The notes beneath the pieces were generated by a model that did no database searches, was not told the origin of the DNA, and worked only from the letters and a program-made list of their open reading frames with translations. The position numbers and the translations under genes were made by a program. Below are positions 36,976 through 45,485 of a DNA stretch of 64,000 bases, in pieces. The stretch is from Pedosphaera parvula Ellin514 (GTDB lineage Bacteria; Verrucomicrobiota; Verrucomicrobiia; Limisphaerales; Pedosphaeraceae): NCBI RefSeq assembly GCF_000172555.1, contig NZ_ABOX02000002.1, positions 62,001 to 126,000 of the forward strand, written 5' to 3'. Numbering within the stretch: position 1 is the first letter of the stretch; each line of letters starts with the position of its first letter.

Positions 36976-37346
36976 TCAAAGTAGGCATCGTTGAAGACAA
37001 TAAAACCGTGCGCGAAGGCTTCGAGACCCTGCTCAATCGCACGCCCGGATTTCAATGTGTCTGCACTTGCGGCACGGTGGCAGAGGCGCTGAAGAAAATT
37101 CCCAAAGCTCAGCCGGACGTGGTGTTAATGGACATTCAACTGCCCGATTCCACTGGCGTGGAATGCACCGCGAAATTAAAGGAGCAGATGCCGTTGGTGC
37201 ACATCGTCATCGTCACAGTGTATGAAGATTCGGATCGGATTTTTCAGGCGCTACGTGCGGGAGCATGCGGTTATCTGCTCAAGCGGGCGCAGCCGGAAAA
37301 GGTCATCGCCGCCATTCAGAAGCGCATGAAGGCGGAGTGCCAATGA
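36972..37346 (+). CDS. Response regulator, receiver part (frameshifted from its DNA-binding part)
   Basis: A 124-residue CheY-like receiver: VGIVEDNKTVREGF, phospho-acceptor Asp in VVLMDIQLPDSTGV, VTVYEDSDRIF, and the lysine in GYLLKRAQPEKVI. It belongs to the NarL/FixJ class, which normally continues into a LuxR helix-turn-helix. Here the frame runs into TGA at 37344. Restoring one base near 37319-37320 (cag then gaa gcg cat gaa) would give the usual linker AIQEAHEGGVPMTPEIARKV and join it to the next frame. Its start overlaps the kinase stop (ATGA). This is a sequencing error, a real mutation, or a true split gene coupled by ATGA at 37343-37346. Confidence 0.85.
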   Translation: MIKVGIVEDNKTVREGFETLLNRTPGFQCVCTCGTVAEALKKIPKAQPDVVLMDIQLPDSTGVECTAKLKEQMPLVHIVIVTVYEDSDRIFQALRAGACGYLLKRAQPEKVIAAIQKRMKAECQ

Positions 37347-37609
37347 CGCCGGAAATCGCGCGTAAGGTCATCGGTCAGTTTCGCGGCCAGGCGAAAGCGG
37401 CGCAACAAGTCGACGACCTTACCGACCGCGAGCGTGAAGTGTTGGAACTCGTCATGCACGGCGACGGCAACAAGGCGATTGCTGAACGGCTCGGCGTGAC
37501 AGTGGCGGCAGTGAAGTGGCATCTGCAACACATCTACGAAAAGCTGCATGTTCATTCACGGACAGAAGCGGCGCTGAAATTCAAGCAAGGACAGGGTTCT
37601 GAAAACTAG
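37343..37609 (+). CDS. LuxR-type DNA-binding part of the split response regulator
   Basis: An 88-residue frame from the ATG at 37343 (overlapping the receiver stop as ATGA). It carries the LuxR_C_like helix-turn-helix LTDREREVLELVMHGDGNKAIAERLGVTVAAVKWHLQHIYEKL, the output domain of NarL-family regulators. The frame also extends upstream into the receiver region, as expected if a single base was lost there. If translated separately, it would be a free DNA-binding domain made by reinitiation. Most likely the two frames are one protein of about 211 residues. Confidence 0.82.
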   Translation: MTPEIARKVIGQFRGQAKAAQQVDDLTDREREVLELVMHGDGNKAIAERLGVTVAAVKWHLQHIYEKLHVHSRTEAALKFKQGQGSEN

Positions 37610-37628
37610 CCATTCGGCTAGCTGGGCA
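37603..37628 (+). repeat. Hairpin repeat, copy 1
   Basis: The block has a 6-base stem (ctagcc / ggctag) with a 4-base loop, and contains the stop codon of the LuxR-type frame. A second copy at 47615-47640 matches 24 of 26 bases. Each copy lies after a gene and 100-150 bases before a gene for a secreted protein. Confidence 0.55.
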
Positions 37629-37775
37629 TCCGATGAAACAGTGTTAGAGTTGAGGACGTTCCATGAAACAAAACTCACCTCAACCAGGTTGTCTATCGGC
37701 GTCTACAGCAGACGCCCTAAGGGGAAACTGTGAGCGTGACCAGTAACACCCAGTAACCAAACAGAACTTAAAAGC

Positions 37776-38141
37776 ATGAAAAAAGTAATCATCAGTCTTG
37801 CCGCGGTCATGCTGCTCGCGCTTGCCGCGCTGAACGCTCCGGCAGCCCTCACCGCCTACGAACCGTTTAATTACACTACTGGTGGTTTCGCCAACAACAC
37901 TGCTTCCACCGGTAACGGTTTCACCGGCAACTGGGCGAATGGAGCGGCTGGAACCATTGTCACCGGTTTGACTTACCCTGGCCTCACGGTGGCCAACAAT
38001 GCTTTAAGTTCCGGGCAGCGGCCGACAAACTGTGAACCTTTCCAGCCCACTCTCCAGTGGCACGAAGTATATCAGTTTTTTATACAGAGCTTCTGGAAAC
38101 ATGGGGGGGAATATAGACGGCGTCTACTTCCCCAGCGGTAA
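37776..38141 (+). CDS. Secreted LamG/FN3 repeat protein, N-terminal part before a frameshift
   Basis: The frame gives a signal peptide (VIISLAAVMLLALAALNAPAA) and the start of a LamG-like module (TAYEPFNYTTGG, TASTGNGFTGNW, ANNALSS). After about residue 80 it departs from its relative at 41958 and becomes nonsense until 38141. The correct continuation (SGRQTVNLSSPLSSGTK) is in another frame from 38011. Compared with the relative, one extra base sits in the ggg run near 38013. The complete gene would run from 37776 to 41730, about 1317 residues. Confidence 0.75.
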   Translation: MKKVIISLAAVMLLALAALNAPAALTAYEPFNYTTGGFANNTASTGNGFTGNWANGAAGTIVTGLTYPGLTVANNALSSGQRPTNCEPFQPTLQWHEVYQFFIQSFWKHGGEYRRRLLPQR

Positions 38142-41100
38142 TGCCACTTGCCTGTGGTTTGGCTTCGGTCTGGGGCCATTCTCCGGTACGCAAGGACAAT
38201 TGGGGCTGGGTTCCGTCACCACCGCCGGCACCGCTCCTACAGGAGCAACCTCACTAACTCAAGTGGGACTCGGAAACTATGCATCCACTTATCTTGTCGT
38301 ATTGAAAATAGATTTCGACACGTCGGGAGTCAACGATACGGTCACGGTCTATACCAATTCGTTGGCCAATGCGGCCGCGCCCGGAATTGCCGCCGCCGGA
38401 ACCCTGACCACTTATGACGTCGGGACGATTTCCAAGATTGGTTTGAATGTTCAGGGTGGTGCGACCATCACAGTGGATGAGATTCGTGTTGGTGACACTT
38501 ACGGTGATGTTGTGGGTTATGCGCCGGCGCCGTCTGCCCCGACGGGATTGGCGGCAATTCCGGGTGTCAATGCTGTCAGTTTGAGCTGGGATGCAACCAG
38601 CGGTGCCACCGGCTACAAAGTCTTGCGCGGCACGAGCCCGGGTGTTTACACGGTCACCAACAGTGTAGCGTCCAACACCAACTACGACAACACGACGGTT
38701 GGAGGGACAACTTATTTTTACGTGGTCCAAGCCACGAATGCCTCCGGTGCCGGCGCCAATTCCTCCGAAGTCAGCGCGACGCCCATGATTGCCTTGCCCG
38801 GTGTGCCTGCCGGGTTGACTGCCATTGGAACCAACGGTGCCGTCAGCTTGAGTTGGAGCGCCGGCACGGGGGCTGCCAGTTACAATGTGAAGCGCTCGAC
38901 CACCAGTGGAACGGAAGTCCTCATCGCCAACACGGGTTCGACCAGTTACTCCGATACCGCTGTGGTCAACGGCACGCAATATTTCTACACGGTTTCCTCC
39001 ACCAATGCGGCTGGTGAGAGCGCCGATTCCTCCGAGGCAAGCGCCACGCCGAATGTTCCGCCTGCAGCGCCAACCGGTCTCACGGCCACTGCGGGTAACA
39101 GTCAAGTATCCTTGTCCTGGACTGCTTCGACAGGAGCCGCCAGTTACAACATCAAGCGCTCGACTACCAGTGGTTCAGGCTACAGCACAATTGGCACCGC
39201 GAGCGCGCCTACGGTGGCCTATACCGACTCAACGGCGGCCAAATTCAACCAATATTACTATGTTGTTTCCGCTCTGAATGCTTATGGTGAGAGCAGCGAC
39301 TCCAGTCCGGAAGCCACAACCACGCCGACCGGAACCTATGGACCCAGCGCCTACGAGTCGTTTAATTACGCCATTGGGACTTTGGCGAACGGCACTCCCA
39401 GCACGGCCACCGGTTTCACCGGCAATTGGAATGTGTCGGGCAGCCCCAGCATCGTCGCCGGGTTGACCTACGCCGGCCTGCCGACGAGCGCCAATGCCTA
39501 CCAACATGCCGCTGCCGGCGCGCAAACCGTGGTGAATTTCGCCAGTCCGCTTTCCAGTGGCACCAAGTTTATCAGCTTCCTATTTAAGGGCAGCGGCAAT
39601 TCCGGCGGCGACACTGTGGGTGTCTACTTCAAGGGCAACAACGCCAACAGTCTTTTCGCCGGCTTCCGTGTTCCAGATACAGGAGTTACCACCGGCTTCG
39701 GGCTGGGCACGGTGAACAGCACCACTCTTGCTGGCGCCAGTGCCTTGGGGAGTGTCGTGAACATCAACAATACCGCCGTGCATCTGATCGTGTTGAAAAT
39801 TGATTTCAACACCTCGGGTGTGAACGATACAGTTAGTCTCTGGATAGATCCGCCAGCCGGTGTGATCATTCCTGGAGTGGCCGCAAACGTTGTGAATAGC
39901 ACGTTCGATGTCGGCACCATTTCTGCAGCAGGGATTAACATCACAGGCGGCTATAATCCTAAATTAGATGAAATCCGCGTTGGCGACGTCTATGGCGATG
40001 TGGTGGGGTATATTCCAACGCCTGACGCTCCGACGGGATTGGCAGCGATGGCTGGTGTGAACGCCGTGAGCCTGAGCTGGAACGCCGGGAGTGGGGCCAC
40101 TGGCTACAATGTCTTACGGGGCACGAGCACGGGTGTTTACACGGTGACCAACTCTGTGGCGTCGAATACCAACTATGACAACACGGCGGCGGGAGGAGTG
40201 ACCTATTTCTACGTGGTGCAGGCCGTGAATTCCTCCGGGGCCAGTGCAAATTCCTCAGAAGTGAGTGCGACTCCCACCATCGCGCTGCCCGGCACGCCCA
40301 CCGGATTGGCCGCTGTTGGAACCAATAGCGCGGTCAATTTGAGCTGGAGTGTGGCCTCGGGTGCTATCAGCTACAACGTGAAGCGCTCGACCACTAGTGG
40401 AGCGGAAGTGACCATCGGCAACGTGGTCGGGGCCAGCTATTCCGATACCGCTGTGGTCAATGGCACGCAATATTTCTATACTGTTTCTTCCACCAATACA
40501 GCAGGTGAGAGTACCGACTCTTCCGAAGTGAGTGCTACGCCGAATGTGCCGCCTGCAGCGCCAACCGGTCTCACAGCCACGGCGGGGAACAATCAGGTGT
40601 CCCTGTCCTGGACTGCTTCTGCAGGAGCCGCGAGTTACAATATCAAGCGCTCGACCACCAGCGGCACGGAAGTGACCGTCGCCAGTGCGGGTTCGAACAA
40701 TTACATCGACACGTCGGCGATCAAATTCACGCAGTATTTCTACACCGTTTCCGCCGTCAACGCCTACGGCGAGAGCAGCGACTCCAGCCCGGAAGCCACA
40801 GCCACCCCGACTGGAACTTATGGACCCAGCGCCTACGAGTCGTTTGATTACGCCATTGGAACTTTGACGAATGGCACCCTCAGCACGGCGAGCGGGTTCA
40901 CGGGCAATTGGAGTGTGTCGGGCAGCCCCAGCATCGTCACCGGGCTGACCTATGCCGGCCTCCCAACGAGTGCCAACGCTTACCAACATGCCGCTGCTGG
41001 CGCGCAAACCGTGGTGAATTTCGCCAGTCCGCTTTCCAGTGGCACGAAGTATATCAGCTTCCTGATGAACGGCCCCGGCGGAGATCCTGGAGCCAACGCT

Positions 41101-41730
41101 TGCGGCGTCTTCTTCAAGGGCAACAATGCCAACAGTCTGTTTATTGGTTTCGAAGTTCCCTTCAGCCCGACGCTAACTGGTTTCGGGTTGGGAACCGTCA
41201 ACAGCACCGCTCTTGGTGGAGCCGGGGTTTTGGGGAGTACTACCGCCATCGACAATACCATTGTGCATTTGATCGTGTTGAAAATTGATTTCAACACCTC
41301 CGGTGTGAACGATACGGTCAGTCTCTGGATAGATCCACCAGCCGGTGTGATTAGCCCTGGGGTAGCTGCCAACGTGGTGAACAGCACCTTTGATGTGGGT
41401 ACCATCTCCGCGCTGGGAGTTAATATCAACGGTGCCTTTCCGATCGGTCTCGATGAAGTTCGCATTGGCGATGTTTATGCAGACGTGGTCGGTTATGGCC
41501 TGACTCCGCCAGTGTCGCCGATAATCACTTCGAGTGTCTCGGGCAACCAGCTCACCCTCTCCTGGCCATCCAGCAACCTTGGCTGGTACTTGCAATCGCA
41601 GACCAACAACTTAAGTGCGGGCATCAATACTAACTGGGTGGACGTGGCCGGCAGTCAAACTGGCACCAATTCGGTGATCACCATCGATCCAGCCATGCCG
41701 ACAATGTTCTTCCGTCTCCGTTCACCGTAA
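38011..41730 (+). CDS. Secreted LamG/FN3 repeat protein, main part after the frameshift
   Basis: The remaining 1240 residues continue the LamG-like module and then alternate three-FN3 blocks with LamG-like modules. FN3 units start APTGLAAIPGVNAVSLSWDA, AGLTAIGTNGAVSLSW and APTGLTATAGNSQVSLSW; LamG modules start AYESFNYAIGTLANGT. Two FN3x3-LamG units repeat with a 1482-base period. The C-terminus is the shared domain (QLTLSWPSSNLGWYLQSQTN, ending MFFRLRSP). FN3 blocks act as spacers in secreted glycan-active proteins; no catalytic motif is seen. It is probably a surface protein that binds glycans. The frame upstream of GTG 38032 still matches the family, so that codon is not a genuine start. 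Confidence 0.85.
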   Translation, partial: PGSGRQTVNLSSPLSSGTKYISFLYRASGNMGGNIDGVYFPSGNATCLWFGFGLGPFSGTQGQLGLGSVTTAGTAPTGATSLTQVGLGNYASTYLVVLKIDFDTSGVNDTVTVYTNSLANAAAPGIAAAGTLTTYDVGTISKIGLNVQGGATITVDEIRVGDTYGDVVGYAPAPSAPTGLAAIPGVNAVSLSWDATSGATGYKVLRGTSPGVYTVTNSVASNTNYDNTTVGGTTYFYVVQATNASGAGANSSEVSATPMIALPGVPAGLTAIGTNGAVSLSWSAGTGAASYNVKRSTTSGTEVLIANTGSTSYSDTAVVNGTQYFYTVSSTNAAGESADSSEASATPNVPPAAPTGLTATAGNSQVSLSWTASTGAASYNIKRSTTSGSGYSTIGTASAPTVAYTDSTAAKFNQYYYVVSALNAYGESSDSSPEATTTPTGTYGPSAYESFNYAIGTLANGTPSTATGFTGNWNVSGSPSIVAGLTYAGLPTSANAYQHAAAGAQTVVNFASPLSSGTKFISFLFKGSGNSGGDTVGVYFKGNNANSLFAGFRVPDTGVTTGFGLGTVNSTTLAGASALGSVVNINNTAVHLIVLKIDFNTSGVNDTVSLWIDPPAGVIIPGVAANVVNSTFDVGTISAAGINITGGYNPKLDEIRVGDVYGDVVGYIPTPDAPTGLAAMAGVNAVSLSWNAGSGATGYNVLRGTSTGVYTVTNSVASNTNYDNTAAGGVTYFYVVQAVNSSGASANSSEVSATPTIALPGTPTGLAAVGTNSAVNLSWSVASGAISYNVKRSTTSGAEVTIGNVVGASYSDTAVVNGTQYFYTVSSTNTAGESTDSSEVSATPNVPPAAPTGLTATAGNNQVSLSWTASAGAASYNIKRSTTSGTEVTVASAGSNNYIDTSAIKFTQYFYTVSAVNAYGESSDSSPEATATPTGTYGPSAYESFDYAIGTLTNGTLSTASGFTGNWSVSGSPSIVTGLTYAGLPTSANAYQHAAAGAQTVVNFASPLSSGTKYISFLMNGPGGDPGANACGVFFKGNNANSLFIGFEVPFSPTLTGFGLGTVNSTALGGAGVLGSTTAIDNTIVHLIVLKIDFNTSGVNDTVSLWIDPPAGVISPGVAANVVNSTFDVGTISALGVNINGAFPIGLDEVRIGDVYADVVGYGLTPPVSPIITSSVSGNQLTLSWPSSNLGWYLQSQTNNLSAGINTNWVDVAGSQTGTNSVITIDPAMPTMFFRLRSP
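38530..41500 (+). repeat. Two tandem FN3x3-LamG coding units, 1482-base period
   Basis: Equivalent points, for example ggaac(c/t)tatggacccagc at 39331 and 40813, are exactly 1482 bases (494 codons) apart. Similarity runs through both the FN3 block and the LamG module, indicating an in-frame duplication. Confidence 0.85.
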
Positions 41731-41957
41731 TGCAACGTTTTAAAGAAGGTAAATAGCCAGGATTGTTAATTTTAATGAAACAAATACCCATCATGCGTTT
41801 GCTGGCGGCAGCCTTGATGCCCGCGAATGAGGGCTTTGAATCGGGCTCAGTCATCTTAGGCATTACTGTCAGCAAATGGCTGGTGACAAGATGGTGGGGA
41901 TTCGTATCATTGGCGGGCTAAACCAAAAATGGCCTGTGCAAAACCAGAAGTATTTTA

Positions 41958-43682
41958 ATGAAGACCAAGGTTAAGAGAATTACAAAGTTAATTGGCGCGG
42001 CGTTTTGCCTCGCCACAGTGACCAGCACGGGCTATGGGGGCTTAAGCGCTTACGAGCCATTTAATTACACCACCTCGATTCCCAGTGGCACGGCCAGCAC
42101 GGCCAACGGGTTCACCGGAAATTGGACGTGCGGAACTACCCCGACAATTACCGGCGGTCTGGCCTACACCAGCCTGCCAACGGCGAATAGTGCTTTGAGT
42201 TCCACCAGCGGCCGGCAATTCGAGAATTTCTCGACCCCGCTCTCCAGTGGAACAAAATGGATAAGCTTTATGCTTAGCCAGGCGGGAAATAACGGCGGAA
42301 ACAGTTGCGGCATCTATTTTCCCAATGGCGGCACGGGCCTGTTTTTCGGCTTCGGTTTGGCACCCTTTTCTGGCAGTCAGGGAGGTCTTGGTTTAGGCTC
42401 GATAACCACCACGGGCACTACCACCTCAGGGGCAGCTAATCTGGCAAGTTCCTTTCTCGGCAACTATGGGACTAATTACCTGGTCGTGCTGAAAATTGAT
42501 TTCAACACGTCTGGTAACAACGATACCATCACTGCTTATATCAACCCGACGGCCAATTCAGCCACGCCAGGCGTGACGGCTACTTATACCGTCACGACGT
42601 TCGATGTTGGAACCATCACCGGGATTGGGTTTCAAAATGCCGGTGGCGGCTTTGCCATTAAGGCCGATGAGATTCGAGTGGGCGATACCTATGCCGATGT
42701 AGTGGGCGGCGGCGGGGTGACACCAGTCGCACCGGTCATCACCGGCGTTGCTCCAGGAACTGGATTGACCAATGGCGGCACGTTGGTGACTATCACTGGC
42801 TCCAACTTCCTGGCCGGGCTTACGGTCAAATTTGGCACCAATGCCGGGAATGGTATTTCGCTGACAGACTCCACAAACATTACGGTCAACACACCAGTTG
42901 GCGCGCCAGGCGCTGTCAACGTGGTGGTTGAAAATCCTGGCGCGCTCTCGGCCACGAATGTGAATGGGTTCACCTATGTACTGCCAACGCCGCCACCACC
43001 GCCGCAGCCGGCGGCCATCGTTGCGGGCAGCGTGGTGAACTCCGGTTCGAGTCTGAAATTCGTTTGGAAGGGTGGAACGAACACTTCCAGCGTGCTGTTA
43101 ACGTCCACGAATTTAGCTCCGGGCTCAACCTGGACTCCAGTGGCAACCAACATGTTTGGTGCGGACGGCTTGTCCACCAACATCATGTCCATCAATCCAG
43201 GCGAACCGAAACGGTTCTACGGTTTGGCTATTCCGTCTGACATCGTCATTGTGCTGGCGCCAACCGGTTTGCAAACTATTTCGTCGGGATCGACCAACGC
43301 CATCGGTCTGGCCTGGACAGCCAGTTCCACCGCCAGTGTGATCGGCTATCGCATTTTCTATGGTCTTGACAGCGGTAGTCTTACCAATTCAACCGACGTT
43401 GGAAATGTAACGAGTGCCAATATCTCCGGTCTGATACCAAGTCAGACCTATTATCTGGCCGTTGTCGCTCTTACTGCCGGTGGTCAGAGCTCGCCGCTCG
43501 ATGCCATCATCACGGCGCAAACTGATACGAACACCGGCATCGTTACGCTCTTCAACGCCTTTACGCCACTCGAGGCGCCGACAACTGTTGACACTACCAA
43601 TGCGCTCATCACCTATCTTGCTGATCGCGCCCGTGACCGGCATGCACGGGAAAGTCAGTTCAGTCTCTACGACACTACTTAA
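41958..43682 (+). CDS. Secreted LamG-IPT-FN3 part of a frameshifted di-heme oxidoreductase
   Basis: The 574-residue frame has a signal peptide (KLIGAAFCLATVTSTGYG), a LamG-like module (LSAYEPFNYTTS to IRVGDTYADVVG), an IPT/TIG domain (APVITGVAPGTGLTNGGTLVTITGSNF), a C-terminal-type domain placed internally (KRFYGLAIPS) and an FN3 domain. It ends in DRARDRHARESQFSLYD just before the stop. In known di-heme oxidoreductases this segment continues into HYLSWYWEQR. That continuation is found in another frame beginning at 43673, so a single C has been lost between gac and cac. The full gene would be 41958-45424, about 1155 residues. Confidence 0.82.
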   Translation: MKTKVKRITKLIGAAFCLATVTSTGYGGLSAYEPFNYTTSIPSGTASTANGFTGNWTCGTTPTITGGLAYTSLPTANSALSSTSGRQFENFSTPLSSGTKWISFMLSQAGNNGGNSCGIYFPNGGTGLFFGFGLAPFSGSQGGLGLGSITTTGTTTSGAANLASSFLGNYGTNYLVVLKIDFNTSGNNDTITAYINPTANSATPGVTATYTVTTFDVGTITGIGFQNAGGGFAIKADEIRVGDTYADVVGGGGVTPVAPVITGVAPGTGLTNGGTLVTITGSNFLAGLTVKFGTNAGNGISLTDSTNITVNTPVGAPGAVNVVVENPGALSATNVNGFTYVLPTPPPPPQPAAIVAGSVVNSGSSLKFVWKGGTNTSSVLLTSTNLAPGSTWTPVATNMFGADGLSTNIMSINPGEPKRFYGLAIPSDIVIVLAPTGLQTISSGSTNAIGLAWTASSTASVIGYRIFYGLDSGSLTNSTDVGNVTSANISGLIPSQTYYLAVVALTAGGQSSPLDAIITAQTDTNTGIVTLFNAFTPLEAPTTVDTTNALITYLADRARDRHARESQFSLYDTT

Positions 43683-45424
43683 GTTGGTATTGGGAACAGC
43701 GCGTGGCAAACATCCAGATCATTGACCACGTTGCGAAAGGCGGGACGGACATCATCTTCAACTACACCACCCAGGCCGAGCTAAACCCGGCCGAGTTCCG
43801 GACGTTTTTCCGCGGCATTACTACAGTGGCCGAGTACAATAACAATCAGACGGCGACTCTCATTTCCACCAACGCTTCGGACACACCCGGTGAAACCGAC
43901 TTTCATTATACCGCCACCATCAACGCCAATGCCCAGTTCAACCGCCCGTTACATTTGGGCGACCGGGTCGAAATTGAAATCAGTCAGTTCCTGTTGGCTC
44001 CCCGGCACGGACGAGACAACTACTATGGCACCGTGCTGCTCTACATTGTGGGGCAGGGGATAGTGCCGTGGGCGGAAGGACAGGATGTTGGCCTTACTGG
44101 AGGCGTCATCGGGAGCGTTAACCAGAATCTCGATTCCTACCCGCTGTCAACGAACGCGTGGCTCGGTGGACAAACCACGTTGCCTTATCAATATTCTGCC
44201 GAACCACAGCATCGCTTCAAGGAGACCGCCGGGAACATCTCCCCGTCGAATGCCCTGCCATTCATGCTCGGTCGACGGCTGCATCACACCGACTTTGGCG
44301 ATGGCACGCATTCAGAGCCCGATAATCCGGTGTTTACGGAACAAATTGGAAAACTTGGGCCGAAGTTCGTCAATCGTAGTTGCGTTGCGTGCCACGTTAA
44401 CAATGGCCGTGCACTTCCGCCAGCCATCGGTACACCGATGCTCCAGTCCGTAGTGAAGGTGGGCAGCGATGCGAATGGCTCGCCGCATCCGACACTTGGT
44501 GCCGCGATTCAGCCGCAGTCCACGAGCGGCCCGGTTGAAGGCACCGTCACAATTGCCAGCTACACGACCAACAATGCACAATACGGTGACGGCATCCCCT
44601 ATTCGTTGATCAAACCGAGCTACTCTTTCCAAGGCACCACGCCGACATTCTTCTCCGTGCGCCTCGCTCCGCAGCTTGTCGGTCTCGGCCTGCTCGAAGC
44701 TGTGAGCGAAAGCACCATCGCTTCGTTAGCCGATCCGGACGATGCCAACGCGGACGGCATCTCTGGCCGCATGCAAACTGTGACGGATCCGGAAACGGGC
44801 CAGCAGCGACTTGGGCGGTTCGGCTATAAAGCCGTAAGGGCACGGGTCAGACATCAAATCGCCGGCGCTCTCAACAACGACATGGGGGTGACAACTCCGG
44901 TGTTCCCAATTCTCGATGACGAAACCACCGCCGGAACCCCTGAACTCACGACTGACGACCTCGATAAGATGAGCCGTTACGTCGCGTTGCTCGGCGTTGC
45001 CGCCCGTCGCGACTTGACTAATGCCCAGGCCCTGCAAGGCGAGCAACTTTTCACCAGCGCCAATTGTGCGAAGTGCCATACACCGACTCTCACTACCAGC
45101 CCGTATCATCCAATGACCGAGCTGCGCAATCAGACCATTCATCCCTACACGGATCTGTTGTTGCATGATCTGGGTCCCGGTCTTGCGGACAACATGGGTG
45201 AATTCAACGCCACCGGTTCCGAATGGCGCACGCCGCCGCTTTGGAGCATTGGCCTGACTGCCGGAGTCAGTGGAGGCGAAGCGTATCTCCACGATGGTCG
45301 CGCCCGCAGCCTTGAAGAAGCCATCCTTTGGCATGGTGGCGAAGCTGAAGCCTCGAAGGAAGCCTTCCGCACCATGTCAGCAGCCGATCGCGCCGCACTT
45401 ATCAAGTTCTTACAATCGTTGTGA
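43673..45424 (+). CDS. Di-heme c-type oxidoreductase domain (thiol oxidoreductase/MauG-like), after the frameshift
   Basis: The continuation of the preceding frame; if started at GTG 43703 it has 573 residues. It matches the di-heme oxidoreductase family: WYWEQR, DHVAKGGTDIIF, FRGITTVAEYNN, LGDRVEIEISQFL and YIVGQGIVPWAEG. The two haem-binding sites are C-V-A-C-H (first Cys at codon 44381) and C-A-K-C-H (first Cys at codon 45065). LHDLGPGL, WRTPPLWSIGL and AYLHDGRARSLEEAILWHGGEA near the C-terminus are typical. The family is periplasmic or extracellular and often sits with metal- or polysaccharide-related genes; its electron donor is unknown. The fusion to LamG/IPT/FN3 modules is unusual. Confidence 0.88.
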   Translation, partial: HYLSWYWEQRVANIQIIDHVAKGGTDIIFNYTTQAELNPAEFRTFFRGITTVAEYNNNQTATLISTNASDTPGETDFHYTATINANAQFNRPLHLGDRVEIEISQFLLAPRHGRDNYYGTVLLYIVGQGIVPWAEGQDVGLTGGVIGSVNQNLDSYPLSTNAWLGGQTTLPYQYSAEPQHRFKETAGNISPSNALPFMLGRRLHHTDFGDGTHSEPDNPVFTEQIGKLGPKFVNRSCVACHVNNGRALPPAIGTPMLQSVVKVGSDANGSPHPTLGAAIQPQSTSGPVEGTVTIASYTTNNAQYGDGIPYSLIKPSYSFQGTTPTFFSVRLAPQLVGLGLLEAVSESTIASLADPDDANADGISGRMQTVTDPETGQQRLGRFGYKAVRARVRHQIAGALNNDMGVTTPVFPILDDETTAGTPELTTDDLDKMSRYVALLGVAARRDLTNAQALQGEQLFTSANCAKCHTPTLTTSPYHPMTELRNQTIHPYTDLLLHDLGPGLADNMGEFNATGSEWRTPPLWSIGLTAGVSGGEAYLHDGRARSLEEAILWHGGEAEASKEAFRTMSAADRAALIKFLQSL

Positions 45425-45485
45425 GCAACAAGTTGGCTGACGTGTTAGCCCTGGATGCAGCCAGACGGTCCTGAGTGCAATCGAA

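Noticed and set aside
37310-37350. Programmed ribosomal frameshift
   Set aside because: There is no slippery heptamer or following pseudoknot, and two further one-base shifts lie close by, so error or mutation is more likely.
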